A stretch of DNA of 64,000 nucleotides from Musa acuminata AAA Group (GCF_036884655.1 NC_088355.1:25171001-25235000); one strand, 5' to 3'; positions 33,826-45,908 are shown, counted from the stretch's first letter. The notes: generated by a model from the letters alone, not told the origin. Numbers and translations are program-made.

Positions 33826-36800
33826 TCAAGGCTGAGATTCCATGAACTCAGGAAACCGGGTCTTCAGCTCCTCATATGGTTCCCATGTGGCGTCTTCAAG
33901 TGGTAGATTATTCCAGTGCACTAGTACTTCAGTAGAGGGATGTCGGCGACGCATCACGATCCTGCGATCGAGGATGGCCTGTGGTTGGGCTTGAATAACT
34001 CCATCCTCAGTTGTGTTGGGCAGTTGGATCTGGGGTGACTCGTGTTCTCCCAACTTGGGCTTTAGGCATGATACGTGGAAGACAGGGTGAATTTTGGCAT
34101 CCTCAGGTAATTTAAGTCTGTATGCCACGGCTCCAATACGCTCTGTGATCTGATAGGGCCCATAAAAACGTGGGGATAGCTTCATGGAGGCTCGAGTGTT
34201 GATAGAGAGTTGTTTGTATGGTTGTAGGCGAAGATAAACCCAATCTCCCACTGAAAATTCTCTTTCACTTCGTCGTGTGTCGGCTTGCTGCTTCATTCTG
34301 GCTTGAGCGGTAGAGAGATTATCTTTTAACAGTTGTAAGAGTTTATCCCTATCAATCAATTCTTGGTCAACCTGATCTACCTTGGCCGAGCCAATTACAT
34401 ACTTTGGAATCACAGGTGCCGGTCGACCATACAATGCTTCATAAGGGGCACATTTTGTAGATGAATGATATGTAGTATTATACCACCATTCGGCCCAGGG
34501 AAGCCATTTCGCCCACTCTTTTGGTCGGTCGCTAGCGAAACACCGGAGGTACGTCTCTAAGCACCTATTTACCACCTCTGTTTGGCCATCAGTTTGGCCA
34601 TCAGTTTGTGGATGATATGCTGTGCTCATCTTGAGTTTGGTGGCTTGTAACTGAAATAACTCGGTCCAAAATTTACTAGTGAAGATCCTGTCACGATCAC
34701 TTACGATGGACCTTGGCATCCCATGCAGTTTAACAATATTTTCTATGAAAATCTGGGCAATACTAGCAGCAGTGTAGGGATTTCTCACAGCACAAAAATG
34801 AGCATATTTTGTAAGTCGATCAACCACCACGAGAATCGTGCTTTTACCTTTGGAAGATGGCAGCCCTTCAATGAAGTCCATGGAGATGTCTGTCCACACT
34901 GAGTCTGGTATGGGTAGTGGTTGTAGCTTCCCTGGATTTGCCACAGTTTCACCCTTGTTCTGTTGACATATATCACATTGTGCCACATATTCAGCAATAA
35001 TTTTTTTCATCCCTTTCCAATAAAAATTTTGCTTCACTCTTTTGTAGGTTCTTAGGAATCCAGAGTGCCCTGCTGAAGGTATAGAGTGCATTTCATGCAA
35101 GATGATTGCGATGCAAGGGGAGTTAGGTATAAGCACAATGCGACCTTTGTAGCGTAAATCCCTCGAATCCCAGGTGTAGTGGGCTATTGCACTTGGATCC
35201 TCCTCCAATTTTTTTATGATCTTGTTGATCTCTGGATCCTTTTTCCATTCTTCCCTAATGTCCTCGAGGAGACTGGTGGTAGGAAGGGAGATGGCTGAAA
35301 CCTTAGCTTGTTCAGGTAGCCGTGAGAGTGCATCTGCAACAACGTTTTCTTTCCCCTTTTTGTAAATAATTTCATAATCAAATCCAAGAAGTTTGGTTAC
35401 CCATTTTTGCTGCTCAGGGGATGATATCTTTTGCTCCAAAAAGTACTTGAGGCTTTTATGGTCAGTTTTAATTTGAAATTGCCGGCCGATCAGGTAGGGT
35501 CTCCACCTCGTTACTGCGTGTACAATGGCAAGCATCTCCTTATCATATACTGACATGTTTTGATGGGAGGGAGATAATGCCTTGCTAGTGTATGCGAGTG
35601 GTCGACCATTTTGCATGAGAACAGCTCCAATTCCGACTCCAGATGCGTCGGCCTCAATGATGAAGGGTCTATTGAAATCTGGTAGCGCAAGCACCGGCGT
35701 CGTTGTCATGGCTGCTTTAAGTTTGTCGAATGCAGCAGAGGCTTTGTCCGACCATTGGAAAGCATCTTTTTTCAGTAAAGAAGTGAGTGGTGCACTGATC
35801 TTCCCATAGTCCTTAACAAATTTTCGGTAGTAGCCCGTTAGTCCAAGGAACCCCCGTAGTAATTTCACGTTTGTAGGTTTCGGCCAGCCTTGCATTGCCT
35901 CAATTTTTGTTGGGTCTACCGCCACTCCTTCTTCTGATATTATATGACCAAGGTACTCTACTTTTTGCTGGAGAAAGCTGCACTTTGGTTGCTTAACAAA
36001 AAGAGTATTCTCCCGAAGGATCGTCAAAACAATCCGTAAATGCTGAAAGTGAGTCTCAAGAGAAGGGCTGTAAACGAGAATATCATCGAAAAATACCAGC
36101 ACAAATTTACGAAGAAAGCTCCGAAATATATCATTCATGAGACTTTGAAACGTTGAAGGAGCATTAGTGAGTCCAAAAGGCATTACCAAGAATTCATAAT
36201 GGCCATCATGTGTGCGAAATGCAGTTTTTGGAATGTCATCGTCACATACCCGAATTTGGTGGTAACCGGATCGGAGGTCCAACTTCGTGAAGACTCGAGC
36301 TCCTTTTAATTCATCAAGAAGTTCATCCACCACTGGTATTGGGTATTTGTCCTTGACGGTGATACCATTTAAAGCTCGGTAGTCAATGCACATCCGCCAA
36401 GTTCCGTCCTTCTTGCGTACAAGTAGCACCGGTGAGGAATAGGGGCTGCAACTTGGTCGAATCACCCCTGTTTCAAGCATCTCCTTTACGATCTTTTCAA
36501 TTTCATCTTTCTGGAGGTGAGGATATCGGTATGGTCGAGTGTTCGCTGGTGGCTTGCCCGGAAGGATTGGAATTCGATGGTCATGTTGCCGAGAAGGAGG
36601 AAGACCGTGCGGTTCAGCAAATATGTCAGCAAATTCAGTGAGCAATTGGGCAAGATTTTGATCTTCAAATTCTATTTTCTTCCCCTTTGGTTGCTGCTGG
36701 AGGTGCATCAAAAAGGCACCATTTACCTTGTGTAAAACTTTCTCCATTCGTTGGGTCGAAACAGTGGTAACGTTGCTTCCGCGCTTCCCGCGTAGGATGA

Positions 36801-38217
36801 TCTGTTTGCCCTTACAGTAGAATTTCATAATGAATTTAGAAAAGTTCCAAGAGACATCACCTAGTGTAGTCAGCCATTCGATACCAAGCACTGCCTCATA
36901 GTCATCGATTGGTAAGAGGAAGAAATCGGTGATAATTTCTTGGTCTTGCAGTAATAGTTTCACCTGCGGGCATCTTTGGTCGCACTTTAGGATTCTGCCG
37001 TCGGCAACCTTTACATCGAACTTGCTGCAACCTTCAATATGCAGTGCCATCCGAGCAGCAACCTTACTATTCAGGAAGTTATTAGTGCTACCCGTGTCGA
37101 TGAGAACAGTGATCGGCTGTTGTTTGAGAAGGCCTCCAACTTTCATCGTTTGCGGATTTGAGTAGCCGGCTAGTGCATGTACCGTAATGTCGGTCGGCTG
37201 TGGCTCTTCTTCCATATCTTCTTCTTCATGTTCAAGGCTCTCTTCTAGATGTTCAATGACCTCTTCTTCTACTGGTTCAATCATAAGAAGTCTACCTTTT
37301 TTACAGCGATGCTCGCGGCTCCACGGCTCGTCGCAATGCCAACATAACCCTTTTGCAGATCGCTCTCGAAGTTCTTCTCTTGTTAACCTTTTCGGTGCAG
37401 GGACTCGGTTGATAGTAGGGAGGGCTGAGGGCTTTAGTATTGTAGGTCGTGGAGTGATCCTTGTCCTCCGGGCTTCATGGTTCAATCGCTCCTCTTGAAG
37501 TCGTGCGAAAGAGATGGCTGCCATAAGCGTGTATGGTTGTCGCGCCTTAACTTCTCCCCGGATCTCCAGCTTTAAGCCCTCAATAAAAGTCCCCAATAAC
37601 TGTTTTTCAGACCAATCACGAGTTTGATTAGATAACCTTTCAAACCTGGTTTGGTACTCCTGAATGGTGGAGGTTTGTCGGATCTTTGCTAGTTGTCCGT
37701 CAATGTTCTCATAATAAGTTGGTCCGAAGCGGATCAGTAGTCCTTCTTTGAATTGTCGCCATGAAAGGGCTCCATAAGTGTGTTCAAACCAGTCAAACCA
37801 TTGTATGGCATCCCCTTCCAGATGTATAGCTGCAATTTCTACCATGGATGCATCCGTAGTTTTATGGTACCGAAAATATCGCTCCGCGCGCGAGATCCAA
37901 CCAATTGGGTCTCCTTCTTCCCATCTAGGGAAGTCCACTCTCATGCGCGAATAGTTGGGTTCGGTCATAGAACCTCCCCTCTCTTGGAAGTCATCTCTTT
38001 GGGCATGATTTGATTGATTAGAGCTCTCTCCTTGATGTGATTTCTTCGGGCTTGGTGGTCGGCCCAAACTGAATTCGGTAAGGAGAGTCCGAATCTTATC
38101 CTCCATTCGTGCCTCAAAGGCTTCAAATTTAGCATTGATTGCGTCCTCAGATGCCATAGTATATGACTCCAAATCTGTGATGTTAAGATCTCTCTTTTGT
38201 TGACGGGTTAAAGGCAT
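33826..38217 (-). CDS. Gypsy-2 Gag-Pol polyprotein (1463 aa, intact)
   Basis: A single ORF starting [10 protein letters not shown]. Domains by residue: gag core about 87-215; zinc knuckle [14 protein letters not shown] 292-305; aspartic protease DTGST from 374; RT about 570-740 with FFDDILVYS 709-717; RNase H about 850-965 (D857, E894, D919, D962 candidates); IN zinc domain about 1041-1084; IN core with D1114, D1174 and E1214; chromodomain about 1413-1460 ([21 protein letters not shown]). Gag and Pol share one frame with no frameshift site. The product should assemble particles, copy RNA and integrate at chromatin read by the chromodomain. Oddity: a 12-bp in-frame duplication gives TDGQTDGQ at 1205-1212, stretching the D-35-E spacing to 39. 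No other lesion seen. Confidence 0.95.
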   Translation of the reverse strand: MPLTRQQKRDLNITDLESYTMASEDAINAKFEAFEARMEDKIRTLLTEFSLGRPPSPKKSHQGESSNQSNHAQRDDFQERGGSMTEPNYSRMRVDFPRWEEGDPIGWISRAERYFRYHKTTDASMVEIAAIHLEGDAIQWFDWFEHTYGALSWRQFKEGLLIRFGPTYYENIDGQLAKIRQTSTIQEYQTRFERLSNQTRDWSEKQLLGTFIEGLKLEIRGEVKARQPYTLMAAISFARLQEERLNHEARRTRITPRPTILKPSALPTINRVPAPKRLTREELRERSAKGLCWHCDEPWSREHRCKKGRLLMIEPVEEEVIEHLEESLEHEEEDMEEEPQPTDITVHALAGYSNPQTMKVGGLLKQQPITVLIDTGSTNNFLNSKVAARMALHIEGCSKFDVKVADGRILKCDQRCPQVKLLLQDQEIITDFFLLPIDDYEAVLGIEWLTTLGDVSWNFSKFIMKFYCKGKQIILRGKRGSNVTTVSTQRMEKVLHKVNGAFLMHLQQQPKGKKIEFEDQNLAQLLTEFADIFAEPHGLPPSRQHDHRIPILPGKPPANTRPYRYPHLQKDEIEKIVKEMLETGVIRPSCSPYSSPVLLVRKKDGTWRMCIDYRALNGITVKDKYPIPVVDELLDELKGARVFTKLDLRSGYHQIRVCDDDIPKTAFRTHDGHYEFLVMPFGLTNAPSTFQSLMNDIFRSFLRKFVLVFFDDILVYSPSLETHFQHLRIVLTILRENTLFVKQPKCSFLQQKVEYLGHIISEEGVAVDPTKIEAMQGWPKPTNVKLLRGFLGLTGYYRKFVKDYGKISAPLTSLLKKDAFQWSDKASAAFDKLKAAMTTTPVLALPDFNRPFIIEADASGVGIGAVLMQNGRPLAYTSKALSPSHQNMSVYDKEMLAIVHAVTRWRPYLIGRQFQIKTDHKSLKYFLEQKISSPEQQKWVTKLLGFDYEIIYKKGKENVVADALSRLPEQAKVSAISLPTTSLLEDIREEWKKDPEINKIIKKLEEDPSAIAHYTWDSRDLRYKGRIVLIPNSPCIAIILHEMHSIPSAGHSGFLRTYKRVKQNFYWKGMKKIIAEYVAQCDICQQNKGETVANPGKLQPLPIPDSVWTDISMDFIEGLPSSKGKSTILVVVDRLTKYAHFCAVRNPYTAASIAQIFIENIVKLHGMPRSIVSDRDRIFTSKFWTELFQLQATKLKMSTAYHPQTDGQTDGQTEVVNRCLETYLRCFASDRPKEWAKWLPWAEWWYNTTYHSSTKCAPYEALYGRPAPVIPKYVIGSAKVDQVDQELIDRDKLLQLLKDNLSTAQARMKQQADTRRSEREFSVGDWVYLRLQPYKQLSINTRASMKLSPRFYGPYQITERIGAVAYRLKLPEDAKIHPVFHVSCLKPKLGEHESPQIQLPNTTEDGVIQAQPQAILDRRIVMRRRHPSTEVLVHWNNLPLEDATWEPYEELKTRFPEFMESQP
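34581..34604 (-). repeat. 12-bp tandem duplication in gypsy-2 integrase
   Basis: tttggccatcag occurs twice in a row and is followed by tttgtgg. The corresponding sites in gypsy-1, -3 and -4 have a single copy. It inserts four residues (TDGQ) between the second catalytic aspartate and the glutamate. Confidence 0.92.
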
Positions 38218-38743
38218 GTATGGGTTTGATAGAAATCAGTGAAAGTTTGCTGCAGAATTGTGTTGTCTTGTAAGAGCAAAATTAACGTCGAAGAAACAGT
38301 GGTTTCTCGATGAAATCTCCACAAAAAATTTGAGAGATTTGAGGAGGCAATTGACAGCAATATCTCAGTTTATATGACAGCAAGGATGTCCAATTTAATC
38401 AAGAAAATTTCGGCAGTAACAGCAAGAAAATTGGTGTAAGTTGCGATAGCAGAATTCTCGTCGAAAAATTTCAGCAACTTACGATGAAATTTGCAGCAAT
38501 ATAGGAACGAATTTTTTTTTTTATTTTATTTTATTTTCGAATATGGATAACTAAATTGCAGCAGCAGTAAGGTAGGAAACCAGAACCTGCTGCAATTCAC
38601 AGGGGGATCAAAGGATGATCTGCGGTGGTGGAGATGACGGTGGAATTTGGCGACGATCTTTTAAGCAATTGTGGGAATTGCTTTGGGCGGTTGTGGAGGG
38701 TTGATGGATGGCAGTGGAAGGGCAGCGAGATGCCAAGAACGCT
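38218..38743 (-). other. Gypsy-2 5' untranslated leader
   Basis: Non-coding leader between PBS and gag ATG, much shorter than the 1.2-kb leader of gypsy-1. Includes a T/A-rich run (about 38510-38535). It lacks the 183-bp tandem duplication of gypsy-1 and gypsy-3. Confidence 0.7.
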
Positions 38744-38755
38744 GCTCTGATACCA
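38744..38755 (-). other. Gypsy-2 primer binding site (iMet tRNA)
   Basis: Plus-strand gctctgatacca; element strand TGGTATCAGAGC, two bases from the LTR. Confidence 0.92.
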
Positions 38756-38757
38756 GG

Positions 38758-39187
38758 TGGTAGAACCCTTACAGATTCTAAACTTGGGGTTGATCTCTTT
38801 AGGGGATCGGCCTCCTTGGAACTCTATAGGGGTTCCTCCCTCCAAGTTGCTGCTCAAAGGCTGCAGAAAAGATTCATCTATTGCTTAACAAAAGAGAAGG
38901 AATACATTGTTATTTATAGGGCTTCTAAACCCTAACTCCTAATAGGACTCTTACTTAAGACTCTTACTTCTAACCAACTCCTAATATGACTCATACTCAA
39001 GACTTCTATTCCCTTACAACTCCTAATTCTTCTCTTAAGAAAAAACCTCCTAACAGAATGTCTCTCTCAATTAGGACTCTTCTAGTTAGAGTCCTAACAG
39101 AGTGTCCCTCTCAATTAGGACTCTCCTAGCTAGAGTCCTAACAGAATGTCCCTCTCAATTAGGACTCTCCTAGCTAGAGTCCTAACA
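38758..39187 (-). repeat. Gypsy-2 5' LTR
   Basis: 430 bp. Contains TATA element CCTATAAATA on the minus strand (plus tatttatagg, 38911-38920), so this LTR would drive transcription toward lower coordinates through gag-pol. Confidence 0.93.
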
Positions 39188-39313
39188 GAGTGCAATACCG
39201 AACGGATGAGTTCGAGTCGTCCTGCTTTTGATAGAAACCTATTTTTCCAAGAAGAAATTATATTCTTTATTTTTTGCAAGATAGGCTGACAGTGAGTTTT
39301 GTGAATGCCTGTG
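39188..39313 (-). mobile_element. LINE-I fragment, part 2
   Basis: Continuation of 33065-33366 after gypsy-2. It matches LINE-B 22400-22525 on the opposite strand. It ends at gcctgtgga, followed by about 20 bp of the same LINE in reverse orientation (gttgaggataaggtcttta, 39315-39333) and then copia pol. Confidence 0.75.
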
Positions 39314-39334
39314 GAGTTGAGGATAAGGTCTTTA

Positions 39335-40549
39335 TCTCCCTCTCTTGAAATTTTCGTACCAAACCTTTTGATAATAGTGTCTATGTACCTAGATTGGGAC
39401 AAGCCAAGTATCCTCTTGGATCTATCTCTATAGATCTGAATCCCCAAGATATAGGATGCTTCTCCTAAGTCCTTCATGGAGAAGTGACTAGATAACCAAG
39501 TCTTTACTATCGATAGCATTCCTACATCATTCCCAATTATCAGGATGGCATCAACATATAACACCAAGAATGTGATAGCGCTCCCATTTACCTTCTTGTA
39601 CACACAAGGCTCATCTTCATTCTTAACGAAGTCATAAGATCTAAATGCCTCATAAAATCTTATGTTCCAACTTCGAGAAGCTTTCTTTAGTTTATAAATG
39701 GATCTAAGCAACCTACACACCTTATCTGGGTAGTTCTTGGACACGAATCCCTCGGGCTATATCATATACACCTCCTCCTCGAGATTACCATTGAGAAATG
39801 TGGTTTTCACGTCCATCTAACATATCTCATAATCATAGTGTGCTATAATAGCCAATAAAATTTAGATGGATTTTCGCATGGCTACGAGTGAGAAGGTTTG
39901 GTCATAGTCAACACCTTACCTTTGACGATACTCCTTAGCCACTAGCCTTGCTTTATAAGTCTCTACCTTTTCATCTACTTCAGTCTTTTTTTTAAAGATC
40001 CACTTGCAATCGATGGGTAAAATACCCTCGGGCACATTAACTAGGTTCCAAATCTTGTTGGAGTACATGGAATCCATCTCAGAATTCATGGCTTCTTGTC
40101 ACTTCCCGGAGTCTATACTCATCATAGCCTCCTCGTAAGTCTGAGAATCAATATCCTCAACATCCTCTCCTCTAATATATCCCACATATCTCTCAAGAGG
40201 ATGAGATACTCTGCCGGACCTACGTAAAGTTAGAACTTGTGTATTAGGTCCCTGAACAAACTCGGGCGGCAGAGTGGTGCTTGAGTTAGTTTCTCCAACC
40301 TCACTCAATTCTATCATACTCTCATTGACTCCGCCAAGAATGTGTTCCTTCTTAAGGAACACCACTCTCTTAGCTACAAAGATCTTTTGGTCCTTGAGAT
40401 GATAGAAATAATACTTATAAGTTTCCTTAGGGTATCCCATGAACTTACACTACCAACTTAGTTGAAACTAAGTTCAGAAGGTACGCTACGGTCTTTAGAG
40501 CATATCCATAGAATGAGATGGATAGGTCAGCGAAACTCATCATAGACCG
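39335..40549 (-). pseudogene. Copia-2 pol fragment (integrase C-terminus and RT)
   Basis: Read on the minus strand from 40549: a copia integrase end (MMSFADLSISFYGYALKTVAYLLN, then after a small deletion MGYPKETYKYYFYHLKDQKIFVAKRVVFLKKEHIL), an acidic linker, then RVT_2 (CRLLRSIYKLKKASRSWNIRF, FLVLYVDAILIIGND, FSMKDLGEASYILGIQIYRDRSKRILGLSQSRYI). The catalytic box reads YVDA where the family has YVDD. Frame breaks near 39745-40098 and 40441 confirm decay. RNase H and everything upstream are missing. Confidence 0.85.
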
Positions 40550-41614
40550 TGTTGAATCTCGAATTTTGATGATAAAATCAATTGTAATTTGTTTGATCTA
40601 ATCCATATGTTGAGAAAAGTACATAGGATTAACTACGATAGTAATAAGACATAAAGTAGGTGTTGTGCCGGAGTCAAGATCGAGATCTCATTGGGAGTTG
40701 GAGAGTTCAACGAAAGTTTGGACGTTTATCAGAAGTTCTATCAGAACCAACCGAGAAGTCAAGGAGCTTGCCAAAGAAGCTCATCGGAACTCACCAAGAA
40801 GATCATCATAAAGTCCAGGAGTTTGCCGGGAGTCCGTTGGAACATTGTTGAGAGTTTGTCGGGATGTTCACCGGAAGAGCAATTGATGCACTAGAACAAG
40901 AAGCAATGTAAATTATTTCTTAATTATCGTAGTTAGAGCATAAATTAAGTTAGGATTGGGAGGTAATCCCACTAACTTAATTAGGGGCCAACTAGGCCCT
41001 TAACAGGGCTGAATTGGGCCGAAGTGAGCTGCCAATTCAACCCCTGAAAACTTGTCCGATGGTGGCACCGCCTAGAAGGCAGTGCCCCTAGATTTCTGAG
41101 CAGTGGCACTGCCGGCAGAAGTGTTGCCAGAGGTGGTACCACCCCTGCTCGGTGGTGGTACCGCCCAATTGTCATGGACAAACTTCTAAATAGGATGTTT
41201 GATGTAATGCTTATGTATGTCCGTATCTTTTAGTATGTTCATGCCTTGTACAGCATGTAGAGGGACGGTCGAAGGCTTAATAGTCCAATTTTAGTTGGGT
41301 TGGTGGCCTCTTTAGGCTTGTAAATAAAGATTGTGTCATGTGGACACGTGCGAGAGATTTTCGATCTATAATGAACCATTTTATCCTTTATTGTGCAACT
41401 GTTCAGATATTATAAAGTCTGTTTGTAATTTACATTATCTATGAAGTGTTTTTCGGAAATGTTTGCTTGTGGATCCCAATTGAGGCATTTTCTCTCACCT
41501 GTTCTCTCTTTCGTGGGTCCTAAGGGACATGGGAGACTTCGGGGAGGCTGACATTTGCGGACGAACACGCAAGGGTGCCGCACGACTTAGGCAAAACTAG
41601 CTAAGTCCGTGACA
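40550..41614 (+). repeat. LARD-2 LTR with copia-like U3
   Basis: The first about 600 bp align to the reverse complement of the copia LTRs (for example 48900-49440): shared start tgttgaatct, the phrase gtgccggagtcaaga, the cttgccaaagaagctc segment and a diverged GC-palindrome block (41060-41165). The remainder (41166-41614) shows no such similarity and ends gtccgtgaca. Confidence 0.7.
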
Positions 41615-41616
41615 GA

Positions 41617-41628
41617 TGGTATCAGAGC
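41617..41628 (+). other. LARD-2 primer binding site (iMet tRNA)
   Basis: TGGTATCAGAGC lies two bases after the LTR end. Confidence 0.85.
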
Positions 41629-43965
41629 GGGACAAGCACTCATAGAAACACTTAGCATGCAAACGTGAGGGACCTATCGGGGCTGCGTTGAGGGCAGTCA
41701 GCACACGTGCGACCGTTTGGGGGAAAACGGGCATGGAGATGTAGGGAAAAGGAGTCGCTCGGAGGAGCGGGCATCTGACATTGGCATTCAGAGGAATGGC
41801 CAACCCTTTGCGCAAGAGGCACCATGAGAACAGGCAAGCTTGGAAGAATGCGGAGCGCACAAAGGTTGGGATGGTTGAGTTTGAGCTACGGCTCAACGTT
41901 GACAACTATACTTTTTTTTGGTAAGTAAAAGTAAATTGATTATGTATAAAGTTTCTATAAATAGCTTTATCTATACAAGTCATAGACAAAGCCAAGTAAC
42001 TCATAGAGTGCGAATGCGATAGTTATGACTACACATGCTATAGACTATAACTACCTGTGGGTACATTATTTGGCATCATTCCCAAGATCTTTAGCTAATA
42101 GCAAAATTAAATTTGATGGTGCTCAAGACAAGCGAGGCGCTTGGTAAAGGATGAGACCATGAAAGGTGGAATGAGTTGCTCAACGACCAAAAGAGTTATG
42201 CAAAGCTCACAGAGGTGAGGGGAATTGCTAACTCAAAGAATTTGGTACTCATGCATGGGCTTGTATGCGGACGATGGAATGTTCGTGGCCATCCCAAGGC
42301 AACCGAAACTCGGCACCATGGAGTATTGAAACATTCTCTTCGACATGTGAAGGATACGTCTGTAGGAGGTTGAAGTGTGAAGTGAGTTCAGCATGTTGCT
42401 AGGCCTTGAGTGGTGCTGCGGGGGCTATATTGACGTGGAGTTGCAATCTAGCAAGTGTGTTTGCAGGAGGCAGAACAATGCACAATTTGTTCAGCAGATC
42501 GGAGTAGTCCAAGGGGATGGTGGTCTCCGAAATGAAGAGAGATGTTGCTCCAATGAGACAGTTATCCATGAGGGATAAGTCCCGGATCTCCAGAGGGAGA
42601 ATCATGTGGGACGGACCTCACATGTTGAGGAGGAGTACCTCAACAGACAACAACTCCACCAAGCTCAATGGACTGAGCAAGTGGCGAGGAGTCATCGCAT
42701 GATCTTGCTTGAGAGAATGCATTGGTGGATGCATTGTGAGATCAAGTGGGGGAGCGACCCAAAGCAACTTAAATGAAGGCACACTTAGAGTCGATGTGGA
42801 GATCAGACTCAAGGGAGGGCTGACCCGTGGAATGGTGGGAGCGAGGGCCACCATTGACTCCATGCAAAAACGAGGAGCAGAGCAACTTGGGTGTAACTTG
42901 GCGAAGTACCCAAGCCGCATGAAGGGAGCCAGCATAGAAGTTGGAACATGGAGTAGAGGTATAGTGCTTTCCTTCGACAAAGGTCAAGGACATGAACTCT
43001 TGCAGAGGCAAGAGTAGGATCATGTTGTTCCATGGGTCCTTCATTTTGACGGAGCGGACTCATCTTGCATGGTGCCAAAGACGAAGGGAGCTTCTGGGCA
43101 CATGCACCTTATCTCGAAAAAGCATTTGATGGAGGAACTAAGGCAACTCAATTTACGAAGACGAAGTTGGGTTCAGAAGGCCTTAGCACGGGGCAAGAGG
43201 ACGCAGAGGCAGGTACTCTTGAAGAATATGCCATAGTGTTGTCATTCAAGTTGCTATGAAGGAAGTGGTGCGCATTGAAGATTGTGCTAGTAGGGGCAGA
43301 GACCCAGGACCCAAACAATGGTGCACAAATTACAGTGAAGTCGATGGACTTCGGGAGCTACTAGGCGACGGACTGTCCTAGAGCGGTGCTTCATCTAGGT
43401 GTGATCCAAGAGTGGGTGGATTAAGGTCAATTGCCAAAGGAGTGAACAAAATCGAAGGTGGAAGAGACATTGCGATGTATTGGCAGAGGCCACACATGGA
43501 GGGTTCACAATTCGAGTTTATTCCACAAGTATCAGAATGCAATGGAGATGTCACCAGGAGGCGACATGGTGCAGCGGATCGTGGTGGAACAGTTCGTGGC
43601 AATGCGATACACACGACATAGTCCCGTGAGGGATTAGATCATATGGAGGTATGATCGGGAGCAACTGGAAGCTCCACTTCGGTGAACAACACGACGGCAA
43701 GAAGGGCTATGGATTCAAGGAGTGAAGGCCAAGGTACCGCAGAGGCGGGTATTCCGTGCGTGCATCGAATTTTACATCGGATGAAAGCCTTGGTCATCAG
43801 CATATGGGGGTTGTGTTGCACCAAGTGAAAAGTTCGAATGTAAGTACCAGTGAGTCCAATGGGAGGGACTTAATCATGCAGAGGTATGATTGAAGCAGCT
43901 GGAGAGTTGGACTGCTCCAAAGCTCATATTCGCTTAAGGGGGCCCGGCAAGTTAGAGGACTAAGG
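41629..43965 (+). other. LARD-2 interior, no recognisable gene
   Basis: GC-moderate, with many short open frames on both strands (60-120 codons), none with conserved motifs, starts or order. It contains the LINE-J insertion (41911-42116). Words such as gcagaggc, ggagg and aagaggc recur without clear periodicity. I see no protein gene or RNA gene. Confidence 0.55.
41911..42116 (-). mobile_element. LINE-J: about 205-bp 3'-end LINE insertion
   Basis: Poly-T followed by the complete conserved 3' UTR with its hairpin, and the last codons of ORF2 (aatttgat). Extreme 5' truncation. The target duplication could not be resolved. Confidence 0.85.
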
Positions 43966-45908
43966 TAATACACAAGATCATTAGCCCAAATCAAGCTGCT
44001 TTCATCAAAGGGAGAAGTATACATCATAACATTTTGCTTGCTAATGACTTGGACAAAGATTTGCATTCAAAAGCAAGAGGGACAAAAATATGTTTTAAAG
44101 CTAATTTACGGAAAGCCTTTGATTCAGTCAATAGGAAATTTATCTATAAGATGCTCCTCGATATGAACTTCCCACAGCAATGGGTTAATTGGATTCAATC
44201 TTGCCTGGAAACTCCGACAAGGTGATCCACTCTCTCCGTATCTCTTTACTATTGCGATGGAAGGACTTAGCTGTATGTTGGAACATGCAGTCTTAAATGG
44301 CAGCATTAAGGTACCCAATGCTGGCTCTATTCATATATCACATATAACATTTGCAGATGATTTACTTATCTTTCTCCAAAATGATCCAACTTCAGTAAAG
44401 AACCTGGCTACTATTATGAATGACTTTGGTATGGCTTCTGGACTTCAGTTAAATCATGCTAAAAGTAAAGTATATATGAGCCCTTACGTTGAGGATAAGG
44501 TCTTTATTGCACAATCTTTGGGGGTTAGTGAGGGAAGCCTACCAGTTCCTTATTTGGGTCTCCGGCTCATATCCACAAGCATTCACAAAACCCACTGTCA
44601 GCCTATCCTGCAAAAAATAAAGAATAGAATTTCTTCTTGGAAAAATAGGCTTCTATCAAAAGCAGGACGACTCGAACTCATCCGTTCTGTATTGCACTCC
44701 TACTCTATATATTGGTGTAATGCATTTCTTCTGCTTGCTGGACTTCTCAAAGATATTGAACGGTTATTAATGAACTTCTTCTGGAATGGCACAAATGACA
44801 AGACAATGCATATGGTAAATTGGGATAGCATTTGCAAACCGAAAGATGAAGGGGGGCTAAACTTGAGAAATACTAGAGATTGGAATCAAGCATGCCTGGT
44901 ACAACAACTATGGGATCTTTTGTAAAACAAATGTTCCTTATGGTCACAATGGGTTTCTGCTAGGTATCTTTCAAAGGAATCAATCTGGGAAATATCAACA
45001 AGAACATACCACTTTGCAGCTTGGAAAGAATTTTAAAGGCAAGGAATTGGCTAATCAAACATATTTCTTATGCAATCTCTTATGGAACTAGTACAAATAT
45101 GTGGTACGATCCTTGGGTGAATGGGAAGAGTATATTTCAATTATATGGCGACAGAATACGAAAAGATCTTGGGGCTCCCAAAGATTGGAAGGTTTCCGAG
45201 TTCATTGCTAACGGTACCTGGTGTCTCCCTAATCCTATTTCTCCCGAAATGTTATCACTTTGGCCGACTATCATAGCTATTCCAATCAGGAACAACTCTT
45301 CATATATACTTATTTGGCCTCATGACAATGGCAAATTTAGTGCCACATCCGCATGGAATCAAATTAGGCAAAGAAATAACAAGTGGGTTCCAAGCAGTTG
45401 GACATGGGATCGACCGGGATCACAAAGATACTCCTTATGTACATGGCAGACCCTTCTCAATAAACTACCTACAATAGACAATATGAAATGAAGAGGTATC
45501 GATCATTTTAACCGATGCTCCCTTTGTTTGCGACAAGAAGAAACTGTTGATCACCTCTATTTTGCTTGTGATTATACAAAACTGATATGGAAGGAGATTC
45601 TCTAGCGATTTAAACTCAATAGACTGCCGCAACCAAACTTGCACCAAGAACTAGGCGACCTTATGCAATGTTTCTCAAGAAAAGAGCCTCTTACACAACT
45701 GGCAAAGGTTACTTTCAGATGTGCTATTTGGTGGATGTGGAAGGAGAGATGTAACATAATCTTTGAAGGTCAACACACAAACAATGCTCAACTATTGAAA
45801 GAGATTATTAGAGACTCAAGATCCTGTATGGAGCATGATCTCAAAACCGAGCACTTCACCCGAAGAGAAAAAGATATTTTTATCAAATTTAATTTTGCTA
45901 TTAGCTAA
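43966..45908 (+). pseudogene. LINE-D ORF2 C-terminal half
   Basis: RT from FIKGRSIHHNILLANDL onward, FADDLLIFLQ at about 44355, then zf-RVT near 45510-45560. Lesions: a 62-bp deletion at about 44213 (removing the GIR part before QGDPLSPYLF) with frameshift, TAA at 44923-44925, TGA at 45489-45491, and a TAG near 45602. The deletion is bounded by tcc, suggesting microhomology repair. Confidence 0.85.

Larger units (their letters stand above)
33367..39187 (-). mobile_element. Gypsy-2: intact, recent Ty3/gypsy chromovirus
   Basis: 5,821 bp; 430-bp LTRs at 33367-33796 (3') and 38758-39187 (5'), target duplication gagtg (33362-33366; 39188-39192). iMet PBS and polypurine tract are present. The LTRs differ at two sites that I found (about 0.5%). 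One uninterrupted gag-pol ORF occupies the interior. A C-terminal chromodomain, short LTRs and compact size suggest a Reina-type chromovirus; the clade is inference. It belongs to the same family as gypsy-1, -3 and -4 and is the only copy with all domains. Confidence 0.95.

Noticed and set aside
33826..38217. Possible endogenous pararetrovirus (plants of this kind carry them)
   Set aside because: LTRs with TSD, integrase and chromodomain identify a Ty3/gypsy retrotransposon. No movement-protein or coat-protein-type region seen.
42117..43965. Several 60-120-codon frames in LARD-2 interior
   Set aside because: Overlapping on both strands, no conserved motif, no pattern of order; treated as non-coding.
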